A DNA stretch of 64,000 nt from Pieris napi (GCF_905475465.1 NC_062246.1:7404001-7468000), one strand, 5' to 3'. Shown: positions 11,922 to 24,066, counted from the first letter of the stretch. Numbers and translations: made by a program. Notes: generated by a model from the letters alone, not told the origin.

Positions 11922-12350
11922 TATACCAAGAGGTCATGATTATGATTGACACTTAATTCAAATTGCAATTAAACCTGCCTTATCGAGAATTAACAGTTTC
12001 TTTAACTCATAAGAGAAAGAAAAGTGCAACGATATTTGTACATTAATAGATAATTTATACAGTGCGCCGGGCTATTAGTTGCGCCTGCTCCGGTGAAAGT
12101 AAGGCAAAAACTGTCCCGTTAGCCGAGTTCAAGGTGTCCTGCGAGGGACAAAACTCGAGCCTAATGATTATTGATCTATAAATAACTGACCTAGTAGCCG
12201 TCATGGTTCAAATCGCATGGTCAGAAAAACGTAGACATTTTGTTATTGACAGAAGTAGGTACGGTTTTAAAGTCCGTTAGGATTCGAAAGCATTGAAATA
12301 ATTTTCAATAGATTTTTAATTTTATATTTTTCTTAAACGAAACAAAGAAA
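11922..12350. other. non-coding stretch
   Basis: No gene. A moderately GC-rich unique patch lies at 12058-12165 (GCGCCGGGCTATTAGTTGCGCC). Nothing else recognised. Confidence 0.4.
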
Positions 12351-12351
12351 T

Positions 12352-12530
12352 TTTTTCCGAACCAATTCGACTTAGGGTCCTTCAAGAAAAGAGCGTACAA
12401 ATTCCTGAAAGACCGGCAACGCACTCGCGAGCCCTCTGGTATTGAGAGTGTCCATGGGCGGCGGTATCACTTAACATCAGGTGAGCCTCCTGCCCGTTTG
12501 CTCCTGTTCTATAAAAAAAAAAAAATATTA
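12352..12530 (+). mobile_element. non-LTR retrotransposon tail N1, copy 2
   Basis: The cleanest tail copy: CCGAACCAATTCGACTTAGG, CAACGCACTCGCGAGCCC, GGCGGCGGTATCACTTAAC, AGGTGAGCCTCCTGCCCG, GTTCTATA and then a poly-A run. It is severely 5' truncated, as expected for non-LTR retrotransposition. Confidence 0.9.
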
Positions 12531-12667
12531 TAGTATCTAAATGTATGCAAAAATCATTTTGTTACTACCATGACCATTCTAAATTCGTCGTTATATCCGG
12601 TTAGATGCAAAGGTAAAGAGATAGGTACAAACTCTAAGTAGAAACGGAATTTCACTTTGTTAAAGAA

Positions 12668-12780
12668 AACCAGTGGCGCTTTTTATTTTATATTTACCTT
12701 TTTATTTTCATGATCTTTCGTTAATCTAATTGGCAAGTAGGTGATCAGCCTCCTGTGTCTGACACACGCCGTCGATGAAG
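12668..12780 (-). mobile_element. tRNA-derived SINE (family 1), truncated
   Basis: Minus-strand tail half: CCAGTGGCGCT, AATTGGCAAGTAGGTGATC, GACACACGCCGTCGA. It stops abruptly where a hairpin starts (12771), and the tRNA head is absent. Confidence 0.8.
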
Positions 12781-12810
12781 ATATTCTATCGACTGAATAT
12801 CTTCATCGAC
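12771..12810. repeat. perfect hairpin at a SINE breakpoint
   Basis: GTCGATGAAGATATTC (12771-12786) and its exact complement GAATATCTTCATCGAC (12795-12810) are separated by 8 nt. The first arm starts within the SINE's GTCGA, exactly where homology to the family is lost. Confidence 0.85.
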
Positions 12811-13377
12811 AAATAGAAATTTCTTACATGATTTATTAAAACAGTCGCTATACTCGGCGATACATCAAAAGTCGCTATAGTTGAATTTCTCAAAAGTCGA
12901 AAAAGGGACTTCCCTAGAATACTTTAGTACGAAAATCTACTTAAATAAAATCCAGTTTATATTATAACAATGTTTCGATTATTTTATTTGTACATATTCA
13001 TTTTAGGTTTGATTAATTGATATACATATAGCGGCGATGAACATAAATATAGGGGCTGATTAAATAAAACAAATGCGTGGATAATGTAAGGAAAATTTAT
13101 AGGTAGAAAAGGGTTAATGTTTCCCGAGGGAGACACGATGACCAAATGATAAGATACGACTCGCGTGAAATAGATATTGCAAACAAAATAATGGGTTTGA
13201 ATGTATAATAGTATTGACTGTTAGTTTAGTTGATTTTTTTTAAACACTCATACATTCATATAATACAATTACACACAAGCACGTGAAATAAATTTTATTA
13301 TAAATGAAGCTTGTATTATCTGACGCTTGTATTTACGAACAAATACTTGGTAAGAAAAACAATTATTAAGTTTATGG
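12811..13377. other. non-coding stretch
   Basis: AT-rich with no gene or recognised repeat. Confidence 0.4.
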
Positions 13378-13565
13378 TCAGGTTGTCTTTTGCTATAGCC
13401 CGTAATGTTTTATCCTGAGCTAGCCTGCTCCATCTATTTGGCAGACAATCTGCCCATCTTTTAACTTGACGTCTCTTCATTTAGCCTTCCCGTGGATACC
13501 CTTCTAATACATGTTTTGTCCATTTATCTTTTTTGCCACTTAGAATGTGCCCTAAGCAGTTCCAT
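13378..13565 (-). pseudogene. non-LTR retrotransposon endonuclease/RT C-terminal fragment
   Basis: The minus strand reads, with one stop and no obvious frameshift, a typical C-terminal stretch of an insect endonuclease/reverse-transcriptase polyprotein: W-N-C-L-G-H-I-L-S-G-K, D-K-W-T-K-H-V-L-E, then K-R-R-Q-V-K-R-W-A-D and W-S-R-L-A-Q-D. Only this short piece remains, so it is a dead remnant. Confidence 0.75.
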
Positions 13566-13697
13566 TTATGTAGATAAATTTAATAATAGTACATTTTTGT
13601 TGACTATGTACAACTGAAATATGCAATTGATATATTACTCTCTGAAAGCAACATAGAGCATTTTACAGTCGCTCATAAGGAAAATATCGTAAAGAAA

Positions 13698-13795
13698 CCA
13701 CCAAGTCTTAGACCCAAAAGTCGACGGCCCGCGTCTGGCTGATCACCTACTAGGTATAGAAATCTGAAGCCCAAACAGAGAATTTAAAAGCGACA
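13698..13795 (+). mobile_element. tRNA-derived SINE (family 1), tail fragment
   Basis: Plus-strand fragment: AAGTCTTAGACCCAAAAGTCGACGG, GCTGATCACCTACT, GAAATCTGAAGCCCA. The tRNA head is missing. Confidence 0.75.
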
Positions 13796-14616
13796 TACTT
13801 CTAGTTATATTCCATACGTTTTTCTTTGTATCGTGAAGGTTCGTTGATCGGCTTGCTTAATATCGAATGCAGAAAGTCTGTGTATATCTAGGTCTTAAGT
13901 GTTTACTAATAATTATAATTTCCATTGTTTCAGGTAGTTTTGGGGATTTGCAGTTGGATGGAATTGTCTGGATTTTGCTTGCACAATTACTTATTTTAAA
14001 TTTTAATTAGAGGGATTCATAAACCGTTCTTTTAATAGTGACTTAATGTTCGATTATTTGAAAGATATTTAACATGTTTAATAATTGTCTGTTTTAACCG
14101 CCTTTATGAATTGCAAACTATAAAATCTAAGAATGTAATAGATTTGTATTAACTAGTAGGTAATGGAGCATAACGAAGATCGTGTCGATGAATACAAAGA
14201 TAGCTGTGTTATGTTTTAGACTGAACACAATAGGTGGTCCGGTCCTATACCAGACGATTCAAACTTGTGAAAACAATACTGAAAGGATATAGCAAGCAGT
14301 AGACGAAGTCTATTAATGTTGAAAGTGTAATTCGTAAATCATATTCATACACGAATTGAACCCGAATTTTATCTCTTTAGACATATTATCAATGTGATTT
14401 ATATGGGCCATTTTTTATATACGATTCTTACATATTATTAAACAGCACAAACAACATATTATTATGTAACTAAAAAAAACCCGAAAACAAAATACACAGT
14501 GGGAGTTATAAATAGTTAGAATTTTTGTAATCATTTCTTTATGACGTAATTACAATATTTATAGTGAAAAAGGAATTTGATTCTAACTTAACGTTACACA
14601 ACTATTTATAGTATAA
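13796..14616. other. non-coding stretch
   Basis: AT-rich unique sequence with no gene or recognised repeat. Confidence 0.4.
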
Positions 14617-14855
14617 AATAAAAAAATAAATAAATCAGTGGCGCTAAAACCTTTTAGTACTAGACAAGTAGGTGCCTCCCGTGCCTGACACACGCCGTCG
14701 TCTTTTGGGTCTGAGGCAAGCCGGTTTCCTCAAGACTTTTTTTTCACCGTTCGGCAAATGTTAAATCCGCACATAAACAGAAAGTCCATAGGTGCACAGC
14801 CGGGGATCAAACCTACGACCTTAAGCCACTGGGCTAACACTGCTGCGCTGCGTTT
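14617..14855 (-). mobile_element. tRNA-derived SINE (family 1)
   Basis: Minus-strand copy with an A-rich tail on the left (AAAATAAATAAATCAGTGGCGC), the GACACACGCCGTCG core, and the head at right (GGGGATCAAACCTACGACC, AAGCCACTGGGCTAACACTGCT). It lacks the block just after CCTTTTAG and a few bases of the head. Confidence 0.85.
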
Positions 14856-15901
14856 AAAATATCTCATATAATTAATACATTATGATTATTAATTATGTCA
14901 GCATGCTCCAAGTGTTGAAGTCGTTTTTTGTTTTTTCAAGATGTTGCTCAAACAAGGTTGTTTGACAAATTTAAAATTAAAAAAAAAATTAAAACAAATT
15001 TTTTTCTTCGGAAATGTGATATTCAAAAATTTTGCCTTTTCGGTTCATATGTCCTTTGAAATACATAATATAATGACTTAACTATGATGATAGTTTACAA
15101 AAAAATTGTTTTACGGCGTTATGTGAAATATCAGGTCTTATAGTAATTTATTTAAATTATTGAGTGTATTAAACGCTTAAACCATTTCACATTTGCTTAT
15201 AAATGGTGACATGTTTGTGTTGTTTTGGTTGGTTTAAGGTCTTTGTAATAATTTTATTGTTTTTATAGTAAATATTTCATATCTCATTGTAATTTACTTC
15301 AAGAATTTATTGGAATATTACACGCTTATATTCATCTCCTTACAAATAGTGACAAGACAATAAACACATACTAAGGCCCTGAAAGCCTCCAAATCATAAG
15401 AAACGTCAGGCATAAAACAATGCGATTCTCACGGAACAAATGACGAACCATCGCAAAAACTTACCAAAACGTTGGAGCGGCCGAGAAAATATTATCAGCC
15501 ACGACTTGTTTATGGGCCGTTGATAATATTGCTTTTTATGTCATAACAGATAATGTACGCGTTGATATCTGATTTTCCACATTGTAGGGAACTGTCCGAC
15601 AGTCTAACGTTCTGCGACTTTTTAACACCCCTTTTCCTATACGCTTAACAGTTAAGAACAACTTGGCGGACCGTTAAGAAGTCCATGAAATTCGGTTCAA
15701 GGATAAAAACGAACCGCGTCGGCGGGTGAATCGAAGATCGTTATATAATCAGTCGAATTCACTATTCGCGGGCGCTAAAAATGCGCTCATTTGACGCATC
15801 CATTTCAATTTGTTACCCTATTTACCATAGTTACTGTATTATCGGAAAACGAAAGCGTTCCTATATTTTAGGCATGCAGCCTAGGGGAACCCTATGATAT
15901 T
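14856..15901. other. non-coding stretch
   Basis: No gene. A unique patch with CpG content lies at about 15690-15800 (AACCGCGTCGGCGGG, ATTCGCGGGCGC). The rest is AT-rich. Confidence 0.4.
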
Positions 15902-16018
15902 TAAAGGCAGGCAACGCACTTGGGAGCCTTCTGGCAATGTCAGTGTCTAAAGGCACTTATCACTTAACATCAGGTGATCCTCCTGTCCGTTTGCCTCCCT
16001 GTTACTTTAAAAAAAAAT
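15902..16018 (+). mobile_element. non-LTR retrotransposon tail N1, copy 3
   Basis: GGCAGGCAACGCACTTGGGAGCC, ATCACTTAACATCAGGTG and CCTCCTGTCCGTTTGCC, followed by a poly-A run. Very short 5'-truncated copy. Confidence 0.8.
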
Positions 16019-16742
16019 GTTCTCTAAGATAAACATTGTGAGCGACGTCTGGTTGAATGTGTGGTGCAGAGATTAATACAGCGTCATATTAGCAGCTCGG
16101 AAGATGCGTAAAAACTGGTCCATTCATATGCACGGGGAGCCGGCATAGAGGGGGGCAGGGGGGGCAGAGCGGTCAGTTTTTGCCCGGTGTCCGGCGGACG
16201 TTCCCCGCGTTTTATTTGTAAATTGGGCGCGCGGCGACCGCCGCTCCTAACGAGACGACAGAGCGTCATTCAAATGCACGACTAGTTTTTGTCGCCGCGC
16301 ATAATTGAATACGAATAGCGGCCTCGGAATGAATCTAATGCGGGATGTAATGAGCGGCGCGCGCGCAACTTGGCGTCCTGTCGCGCGGACACATGGTCGC
16401 TTGTCAGTCGCCGGTGGATAGATTCCTCCTATCTCCCAGATAATTATCCTACAGGATGCTGCTTAATTAGCGTCTTATAATTCAATTGATAATCACTTGC
16501 AAATATTTCCTAGATGTTTTGTCGTTTAAATCATCTTCATTATGGATGAAATGGCTTCCTCATTTCTTTTTTCAATGTATGTATATGGTTGTGCCAGCAT
16601 TCTTTATTACAAAGATTGTAAGTGTCGCAATGGTTTGGCGTTGGTCCAGTAACTAAAGCTTACAAAATGCCTAAAATTGTACACTTCCGCCGTTATATTT
16701 CCACGATTCTGTTTATAATGATATTTTTTCATAGGCTTGGTT
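16019..16742. other. non-coding stretch with CpG island
   Basis: Unique GC/CpG-rich block at about 16080-16440 (GGGGAGCCGGC, GGCGCGCGGCGACCGCCG, GAGCGGCGCGCGCGC). No convincing exon: the minus-strand open frame across it has no recognisable domain. Candidate regulatory island. Confidence 0.45.
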
Positions 16743-16918
16743 TTGATTTAAAATCCTTTAGACCTAAGATTTCTGTATCTGTTTTGTGATCATTTGATTT
16801 TTCTAATAGGCGAATAGGTGATGGGCTGTGTTTTCCTTCACCATACAAGTGAGTGTTAAATGCGCACATAGAAACTCTATTCTCAGGGATGAAAGTCGTA
16901 CGCTGTGATGCAAGAAAT
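16743..16918 (-). mobile_element. tRNA-derived SINE (family 1), internally deleted
   Basis: Minus-strand copy: CCTTTAGACCTAAGATTTCTG, TTTTCCTTCACC, GTTAAATGCGCACATAGAAA and CAGGGATGAAAGTCGTACGCTG. The CGCCGTCGACTTTTTGGG core is deleted. Confidence 0.75.
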
Positions 16919-16939
16919 ACTGATAAAAAGCTGAGTTTC

Positions 16940-17225
16940 ATCATCGGACGTCGAGGCAGAATACGATATTCCATTCGTATCACCTCGACGTCCGGCGTTC
17001 CACAACTAAGCGTTTTTAAGGCAGTTTTTGCCGCTCACCACCATGCGGAACCAGCTGCCGACTGAATTATTTCCGAATCAGTTCGATTTAGTATCCTTCA
17101 AGAAAAGAGCGTACCACTCCCTAAACGCACTCGCGAGCCCTCTGGTTATAAGAGTGTTCATAAAGGGGGTATCACTTAAAATCGGGTTAGACATCTACCC
17201 GTTTCCTGTTTCTGTACGTTCTATA
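16940..17225 (+). pseudogene. non-LTR retrotransposon tail N1, longer copy with ORF end
   Basis: Extends farther 5' than most copies. It shows TCATCGGACGTCGAGGCAGA, CACCATGCGGAACCAGCTGCC, TTTCCGAATCAGTTCGATTTA and ACTCGCGAGCCCTCTGG. In the right frames this is the C-terminus of the element's last ORF (M-R-N-Q-L-P, F-P-N-Q-F-D-L, S-F-K-K-R-A-Y). Frameshifts and a deletion before the GCCGGCAAC block kill it. Confidence 0.8.
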
Positions 17226-18242
17226 AATATACAAAAAAATCGTGTGGCACTCGGGGACTGCCACGGTATTGCATAGCATTTTTTATCAGCTTATGCAATT
17301 TTTTTTAATGCAGATGTGAGACGCAGTATGCGTTCTGTCCCGCTCTAACGCGTATCGGCCGCACGTATATTACGTCATCGTGTGTTAGGTTTTTATTTTC
17401 GTTACGGAATTTCTTGATTCGGTCACCGCGCTCAAAGCGCGCGATAAAATCTATGAAAAAGCTTAAAAATTATAAATATAAATATGAGAACCAATGTGCT
17501 GATATATCAAATTAATGTTTGTAGAAAAAGAAGAATTTCGATTTAACAGGACACCTATGTCTTTTGTAATAATTAATTTATTAAAAATTCAAGTTAAAAC
17601 CCTTAGGAACCTATAATATTATATTAGTTGTAATATAAAGTAATTTTTTTAAAACATGTTCAATCATGTTTTTAAACATGATAAAAGTAAATGTATGAAT
17701 TATATTTCCGTAAATAAGTACATATAAGTATGTTGCAGTGCAACAAGCAGAGGACACAAATCATGTGAACATGTGTCACTGATGTGAATGGGTGGAGTGA
17801 TTAAGTTTTTGCTGGCCGAGAGCCAAGTCGCGGGTTCAGTGCAGGAATGTCAACTGTGCTAGCAATTCGTAGGAGTATGTATTCAATTGACATTTAAAAA
17901 TTACTTACCATGCATGAGAAAATATAATCTTTAAATTTGTTCATTACGAACTACATGACATTACGAATTGTATGTCAGTCACTAAAAAAAAACCATGTGT
18001 GAAGAGAAAGTTTTACTTCTTTGGCGTAACAAGATGTTAACTAACTAATTACTGTAACATATGTAAAAAAAAATATCTTTCGCCTTATTCTACGTTTGTA
18101 GAAAAAACGACACTAACAATAGAAAAAAGGTATTTAAGACATTGAAAGTCTTAATACGCATTATGTAGTTAAATAATAATATTTCTACATAATTAAAGAA
18201 ATGGAAATTTTTTATTTTAAAATGTTGACTATGCTAACTTGA
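17226..18242. other. non-coding stretch
   Basis: No gene. It holds a perfect short palindrome TGTTGCAGTGCAACA (17731-17745). Nothing else recognised. Confidence 0.4.
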
Positions 18243-18326
18243 GGGTGTCGGATTTTTGTGACGGTGCGCGCGCGCATCGTAAAAATTTACTCTCATCAAT
18301 TTTCCCTAACACGCCAAAAGAAGTAT
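18243..18326 (-). repeat. dispersed repeat Z, copy 1
   Basis: GTGACGGTGCGCGCGCGCATCG, ATTTACTCTCATCAATTTT and CACGCCAAAAGAAGTATAAC. It is the reverse complement of 24119-24198. The purine-pyrimidine GCGCGCGC core is conserved in both copies. Family unknown. Confidence 0.75.
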
Positions 18327-20179
18327 AACATCAAAAACATATTGTATATACATCAAATGTCTGATCAAAGGTCAGTTTCGTATTGTCGGGACTGTAATGG
18401 ATAAAACATATTCTTTTTATATTTAAATATAATTTAATACGTTAGTTAATTGGTGAGCTTTGTATGCAAGACAAAATCAAGAAAGCGCGAGACTAATAAC
18501 TGGAGACTAAGCAGCCCCCAGACGGGATAATTGCTGCCATTGTGCTGTTGTTAGACAGTTTAATTTTCACAAACGATTCAGATTGCGATCTAAGCTGACT
18601 AAATTTAGATATCTAGGTTCTAACTTCCTTAATCCTTTCACTGTTCAATTTAATAGATAATGTCTACTGTGCTAAACTGCTGTACCTATGTAAAGACTTA
18701 TTTAAAAACGGAAAGTTTGTGTTTGTCATTTGTTTTATTATTCAGTAATTATATATTAATTTTTGCTTTTTTTGAATGGTATTTTTTCCAATCTTCATTA
18801 ATGTACCTATAATATTAGGGTATTTACGCTCTTTTCTTGATATAATAATATTATAATATTTTGTTAAATCTTACAGCGTCAGTAGGTGACAACAGAACAA
18901 ATTTTTTTTTACTTATCTCTATTACAAATTGGACCAAACATTTTTTACCATGGTTACCATTGTTTATCCAACATCTACTTTTTATAAGGCACTTTTATGG
19001 TATTCATTTTTAAAAAGATTTTAATAGAATAATTTTTTGGCAGGTTTATTTTTTTTATAAACAGGGATATCATAGCCTATTAAGGCACGAAATCAGGCAG
19101 ATATATGTGACCGAGAAGCTAAGGGGAAAGTCGAAATCCCCTTTTCTAAAAAGGGACTTTGTTAATCGTTTTGCAGTTGGCAGGATTAGTATGATGGTTT
19201 CCAATATCGCGTTGATGTTGTTGATGTTGTTGATGCGCAATTCTCCATTCCCAATAACATGGTTAGTAATACAACCATGCAAAGTAACTGAAGTGAGTCT
19301 GTTAATTTATTGCCTTATTTTAATTGATTGCTGCATCTCGACGTCGGCTCATTCAATGTAAATGCGATTTTAAAGTAATGGCCTCGTCAATTGACTCTAA
19401 GACTTCCCCTCTTATCTTCACACGGGCTGACCAGCTAAGATTGCAATTAATTTTAATTTGCAATTCATGCTTTATAAATAACGTTTCATATAAAGTTCGA
19501 GTCGAAATACATTTCGTTTTAGATTTGTGACTCCAACGCAGTGGTACTATCGTAATTCCATGAATAGGACTCCAGACTGGAGCCGTAGCTGCATAATCCC
19601 ATTCCCAGTATGGAGGTGATCACAATAAATTCTACACGTTGACGACAATTTATTTATTCATTAATGTAGACTTTTTGGTCTAATGTATTTTTTATAAAGC
19701 ATTTCGGATTTTTAAACGACAGCAAAAAAGCAGTTTTTACAATCGGCCGCTGCACGGGTTCAGTCACCGGGAAAAAACAGAAAAGCCCGCGTCGGGAGGG
19801 ACATAAATCCTCGATAAAAAGCCGCCGTCCGTTTTTGCAATTTCTTGTTGCGCGTAGTTTTTGTTTGCCCTGGACAAACGAGTGTTTTTGTTAAGACAAT
19901 GCTCTCATCATGCGTCTGCGCGCGCGCATTTGCATGCGGCCAATCGTCTCGCGGCCACACCTTGCGCCACGCCCACTAACGGCCCGCCCCGCGACTCGCG
20001 CGCATCTCGTTACGTTAATTTCGTCCATTGTTGTTCTCACGCGATGTCCGCGGGTTCCCATCACGTAATCGGCAATTCGCTAGTCATCACTCGTTATATA
20101 AGTTTTTGTATGCTAATCAAAATTGTATTAAAGAAAAACACAATAATTATGCTAAACACATTGCTAAATTATCAATCAG
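18327..20179. other. non-coding stretch with CpG island
   Basis: No gene. Unique CpG-rich island at about 19740-20060 with a GCCACGCCCAC (KLF/SP-type) site and ATTTGCATG (POU octamer-type) next to CGCGCGCGC. The open frame at 19861-20268 crosses the island and runs into the next retroelement, so I do not read it as a gene. Confidence 0.45.
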
Positions 20180-20369
20180 CTCACCACCTAGCACTTCTAC
20201 AACTCAGCGTTATTTATGGCAATTTTTTCCACGCACCACTAAAGTATTTCCGAACCAATTCGACTTAGGGTTATTCAAAAAAACAGCGTACCAATTCCTA
20301 AAAAGCCGGCTTCGCACTCGCGAGCGGTCTGACATTGAGAGTGTCACTTAACATCAGACGATAAAAAAA
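20180..20369 (+). mobile_element. non-LTR retrotransposon tail N1, copy 5
   Basis: CCGAACCAATTCGACTTAGG, CGTACCAATTCCTAAAAAGCC, GCACTCGCGAGCGGTCTG, TCACTTAACATCAG and poly-A. The upstream CAACTCAGCG...CCACGCACCAC block of the ORF end is partly kept. Confidence 0.85.
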
Positions 20370-21254
20370 AATAGCATCATGCGTTAAGGAACTTCTTATT
20401 ATGGCACTTTATATGCTAAGTTAGGAAAATATATGAAACTTAATAAACATACTAACATATACAGTATCTGCATAATTATAAAATAAACGTTTTGTTAAAA
20501 ACAACAGGTTAATATAAATAAACTGAACTTTATAAAATAACATCACACATTAAATATATACCTATATGAATAAATATTTTTTAAAGCAATACTTTTTAAG
20601 TACAAGTAGAGTGTCAACAAACAAAAAAAAAGTATGAATTATATAAATCTGTAATTACAAGTTAGCTTTATTATGTAATTTACATTACAATTTGATAATC
20701 TATTACACAACAGATTATCAATCAAGTAATAAAAAACTTGGATGATATTGTAAGTAATGTTGATTGCAAATGTGGGATGTTGAGGGAATCCGACCCTCGG
20801 TCCTTATCGGGATCTCACCGACATGAACACGACTCATAAACATATTGCCACTCCGATAAATAATAAAAAAAATAGCCCCATTCCCCTATCCGACTAAAGG
20901 GTTACCCAATACCCACATCGGATTTTAGACCTTATTGACCTGTGGTTAGGGACGAAGATTGCTGGCTGGATTTTTGGTTGCGCCCGGTGCCTGATTCACA
21001 GTTGACAGAAATTAAATTGCGTACCTTTGAATGGACATGCGGGTGCCAGGGCTGGCTATTGTGTTCCAATTTATTTGTTTACAACCAGAAATAAAAATAT
21101 GCCATACGATTGAAGTTGTATTCTGATTGATACTAATATGTGGTATGTCATGTGTATAAAGTTTTGTCAACTACTCTATTTATTACGTACCTACCTACGT
21201 ATTTAAAAATCTTTTAGACTCTTTACAAAATTTAGTGAGCTGGCGCGGCCGCAG
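20370..21254. other. non-coding stretch
   Basis: No gene recognised. 20760-21060 is more GC-balanced and looks unique (GGGAATCCGACCCTCGGTCC, GGTTGCGCCCGGTGCC). I cannot assign it. Confidence 0.35.
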
Positions 21255-21490
21255 AGCGGAATATAAGAGTATTTTCTCCAACTTTGATTTTGTTCTCTTT
21301 GGAGTGGAGACTCTTGGGCTGTTAGGTTCAAGTGCACTAATTAAAGATTTAAGTTGGCCTAGTAGATAAAACCGGTGACGCCAGAGCTGGTGCTTTCTTC
21401 GCTCAAAGAAAATCTACGTATCGCAATACATCGAGAAAATTCTACCAGCATTAAAGGTACCAAAAATTTTAAATTTGTTTTAGTTTATCA
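21255..21490 (+). mobile_element. dispersed element X, uninterrupted copy
   Basis: GGAATATAAGAGTATTTTC, GATTTTGTTCTCTTTGGAG, GACTCTTGGGCTGT, GATTTAAGTTGGCCTAG, GACGCCAGAGCTGGTGCTTTC and GCATTAAAGGTAC. It is colinear with the split copy at 9.0-9.6 kb and inverted relative to 29046-29340. Confidence 0.8.
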
Positions 21491-21855
21491 ATTATTTTTC
21501 TATGAATATTGTAAATACTGTATATGTGTGTGTTAGAAATATATAACTTAATAAGACATTAGGTAGTTTATCGTTTTTTAAGGTGGGCAGCCCTAAAGAT
21601 CGGAGGCTTGCAGTGTTAACTGAATAAACATCCTAAACGTTCTTAAATTGACCGCATCCCTGACGCATCTGCTACTGAGGGAGATTCTATTAATTTATTG
21701 TTACATCATTGATTGATTTTCGACACGCGATGCGACTAGAGTTACGAGTAAGGTATTATCAGCTTTGTTATAAAACAATACTGTACGATACCTGGGTCAA
21801 GGGAATGCTTGTTGTTTATAAAAACAGCAAACCACTCCTTCCATCTTCTCTAGAC

Positions 21856-21965
21856 AGTATAATATGGGTTCATTTAAGCGGCGGTTAGACAGGCCCTCCA
21901 ATAGCCCACATCTCACTTTCATCACAATCTCATCTCAATCTCTCATCAGGTAGGATTGGCCAAAA
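21856..21965 (+). mobile_element. dispersed retroelement tail W, copy 1
   Basis: AAGCGGCGGTTAGACAGGC, CTCCAATAGCC and CATCAGGTAGGATTGGCCAAA. Matches the reverse strand at 38325-38460 and 56953-57068. No coding part remains. Confidence 0.65.
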
Positions 21966-22555
21966 TAAAAAAAATGCTTAAAAGAGCAAATGTTAAATAA
22001 TTAATTAATTTATATAGGCTACATTCTCGTGAAGAAACTTTTGATTTAGGTAATCGCCACGCTTATGAGAACCTGATTGAGCAAAATATACCTTAGCTCG
22101 TACAAGTAGGTATCTATCTAAGCGTAAGTATTGCGTTGCATACATTATTTACTGTTTTCAGATCATGTTAGGCAAGTATTTTTACCTGTATGAGAAATAC
22201 GCTAGGACTTATTTTAAGCTTAGATAGATGGAAAATCTATTCTTAGGAACACTATAGATGAACTTTTGTATTCTTTATACAGGTTGATCAACCCTTGAGA
22301 AAAAGTTGGTAAATTTTAAAACAAAGTGATAATATTTATAATTTATTGCAAGGGTACAAAAATGTGAAAGGTGGTACAATCGTAAGTTCGCATATTCTGC
22401 CTCACACATTGGCGTGCTAATTTTTCTGTTAATGACTTTTACATTTTACATTATTAGTCAATTCTAATATTATTTGTATCGTACATAGTATATCATACGT
22501 TATTAAATTTATATCAACTACAGTGTCTCACGAAACTTAAGTCAATTTTTAGAGG
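21966..22555. other. non-coding stretch
   Basis: AT-rich with no gene or recognised repeat. Confidence 0.4.
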
Positions 22556-22885
22556 TTGGAGAGTTCAGAGGAGCTGTTCGGACTAACACCTGCAGCTGTT
22601 TTCATCATCGGACGTCAAGAATGCAAAATACCAACCATATCACCGACATCCTTCGTTCCACAACTGAGCGTTTCTTATGACAGTTTTTGCCGCGCACCAC
22701 CACTATGTGGAACCAGCTGCCCATTTCCAAATCAATTCGACTTAGGGTCCTACAAGAAAAGATCGCACCAATTCTTAAAAGGCCGGCAACGCACTCGCAA
22801 GCCTTCTGGCAACGTGAGTGTCCATGAGCGGCAGTATCACTTAACATCAGTTAAGCCTCATGCCCGTTTACCTCCTATAACAAAA
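22556..22885 (+). pseudogene. non-LTR retrotransposon tail N1, longest copy with ORF end
   Basis: The best view of this family's last ORF. The plus frames read S-S-E-E-L-F-G-L, then H-H-R-T-S-R, R-S-T-T-E-R-F-L, R-Q-F-L-P-R-T, M-W-N-Q-L-P and F-P-N-Q-F-D-L, a classic C-terminus of a reverse-transcriptase polyprotein. The CAACGCACTCGCAAGCC and CACTTAACATCAG tail follows. Frameshifts split the frames, so it is a dead 5'-truncated copy. Clade cannot be fixed from the C-terminus. Confidence 0.85.
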
Positions 22886-23232
22886 AAAATTGTGTTCAAA
22901 GAATTGTTTGTAGCATTTGTGAGTTAATAAAGCCAAATCAAATTTATAGGCATTCTATAAAGCATAATAAAAAGTGGACAAAAAGGCAGTACAATTTCGC
23001 GATTATCCGCGCCGCTCGGTCTCACGCGCCCGCGCCGGAAAATTAAATAAAGATCCATAAAGCGTTAATGCGCCTGCAGACATTCGTTCCGCGAGGCTCA
23101 TTCGATGCGCCCGCGACTCATCTTACACCGTTCCCGGTCCACTGATAAAGTTCATAATCATGACAATTGTTATTTAATAATACCTATATGTTACGCTTGT
23201 TGAAAAATATGTATTAAGTTATATATTTTATA
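22886..23232. other. non-coding stretch with CpG island
   Basis: Unique CpG-rich island at about 22985-23155 (CCGCGCCGCTCGGTCTCACG, CGATGCGCCCGCGACTC). It contains AATAAAGATCCATAAAGCG and has no coding signal. Candidate regulatory sequence. Confidence 0.45.
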
Positions 23233-23470
23233 GTCGTGTTGGCCTAGTGGCTTCAACGTGCGACTTTCATCCCTGAGGTCGTAGGTTCGATCCCAGACTG
23301 TGCACCAATGGACTTTTTATGCGCATTTAACATTTGCTCGAAGGGTGAAGGAAAACATCATGAGGAAACCGGCATACCTTAGAAAGTCAACAAAAAAGAA
23401 GCCCAAAAAGTCGACGGCGTGAGTCAGGCACAGAAATTTGAGGCCCAGACCTAAAAAGGTTGTACAAAAA
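23233..23470 (+). mobile_element. tRNA-derived SINE (family 1), full head
   Basis: Plus-strand copy with a clear tRNA-like pol III promoter: A box TGGCCTAGTGGC, B box GGTTCGATCCC. The body follows (CACCAATGGAC, AAGTCGACGGCGTGAGTCAGG) and ends GGCCCAGACCTAAAAAGGTTGTA. This is the copy in which the internal promoter reads best. Confidence 0.9.
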
Positions 23471-24066
23471 AATACATTTATGTACAAACTGTCGAATTTG
23501 TGGATTTTCTTTTTCAATTGTGAAATTGATCACTTCATAATGTGACGAATCATTTAAAAAAAAAATCTGATTTCGTTTGCTATAAAACACAGAAATTTTA
23601 CTATGGTGAACCACTAACGCATGCATCATAACCTCCATATTTTTTGTAATATAGCTAGTATTAAATCAATATTATAATATATGATACATTATTTAATAAT
23701 ACACAACGGAGTTTTTTTAATGGTAAGCCATCCAAACCAGGCAACATTTCTTTGTAACAAAAATGAACTTAACTTTGATAAAATAATATATATTTTCCTA
23801 GAAATTCAAACTTACATTAAATTCACCAAATGGCGTTAAAAACAATTCACAAGTACCAAAGACAATTATTTTTGTCTATAATCTATAGCTTCATGAGTGA
23901 AAAGAAATTTTAGTAGTAATTTCTTCTCTTGGATTTCTTGTAAAATAGTCCAATTCTGGAACTCCTTACCTGTGTAGTGTAAGATATTATATCCTCGTTT
24001 GGATGGCATTTGTGATGGCAAATGGGTCAATGACCTTTACTAGGAATGATCTAGAATCTAGATAGA
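23471..24066. other. non-coding stretch
   Basis: AT-rich with no gene or recognised repeat. Confidence 0.4.

Noticed and set aside
19861..20351. Open frames of 135 and 107 codons
   Set aside because: They run from a GC-rich island into a LINE tail; the last part is the retroelement's own sequence and no motif appears in the first part.
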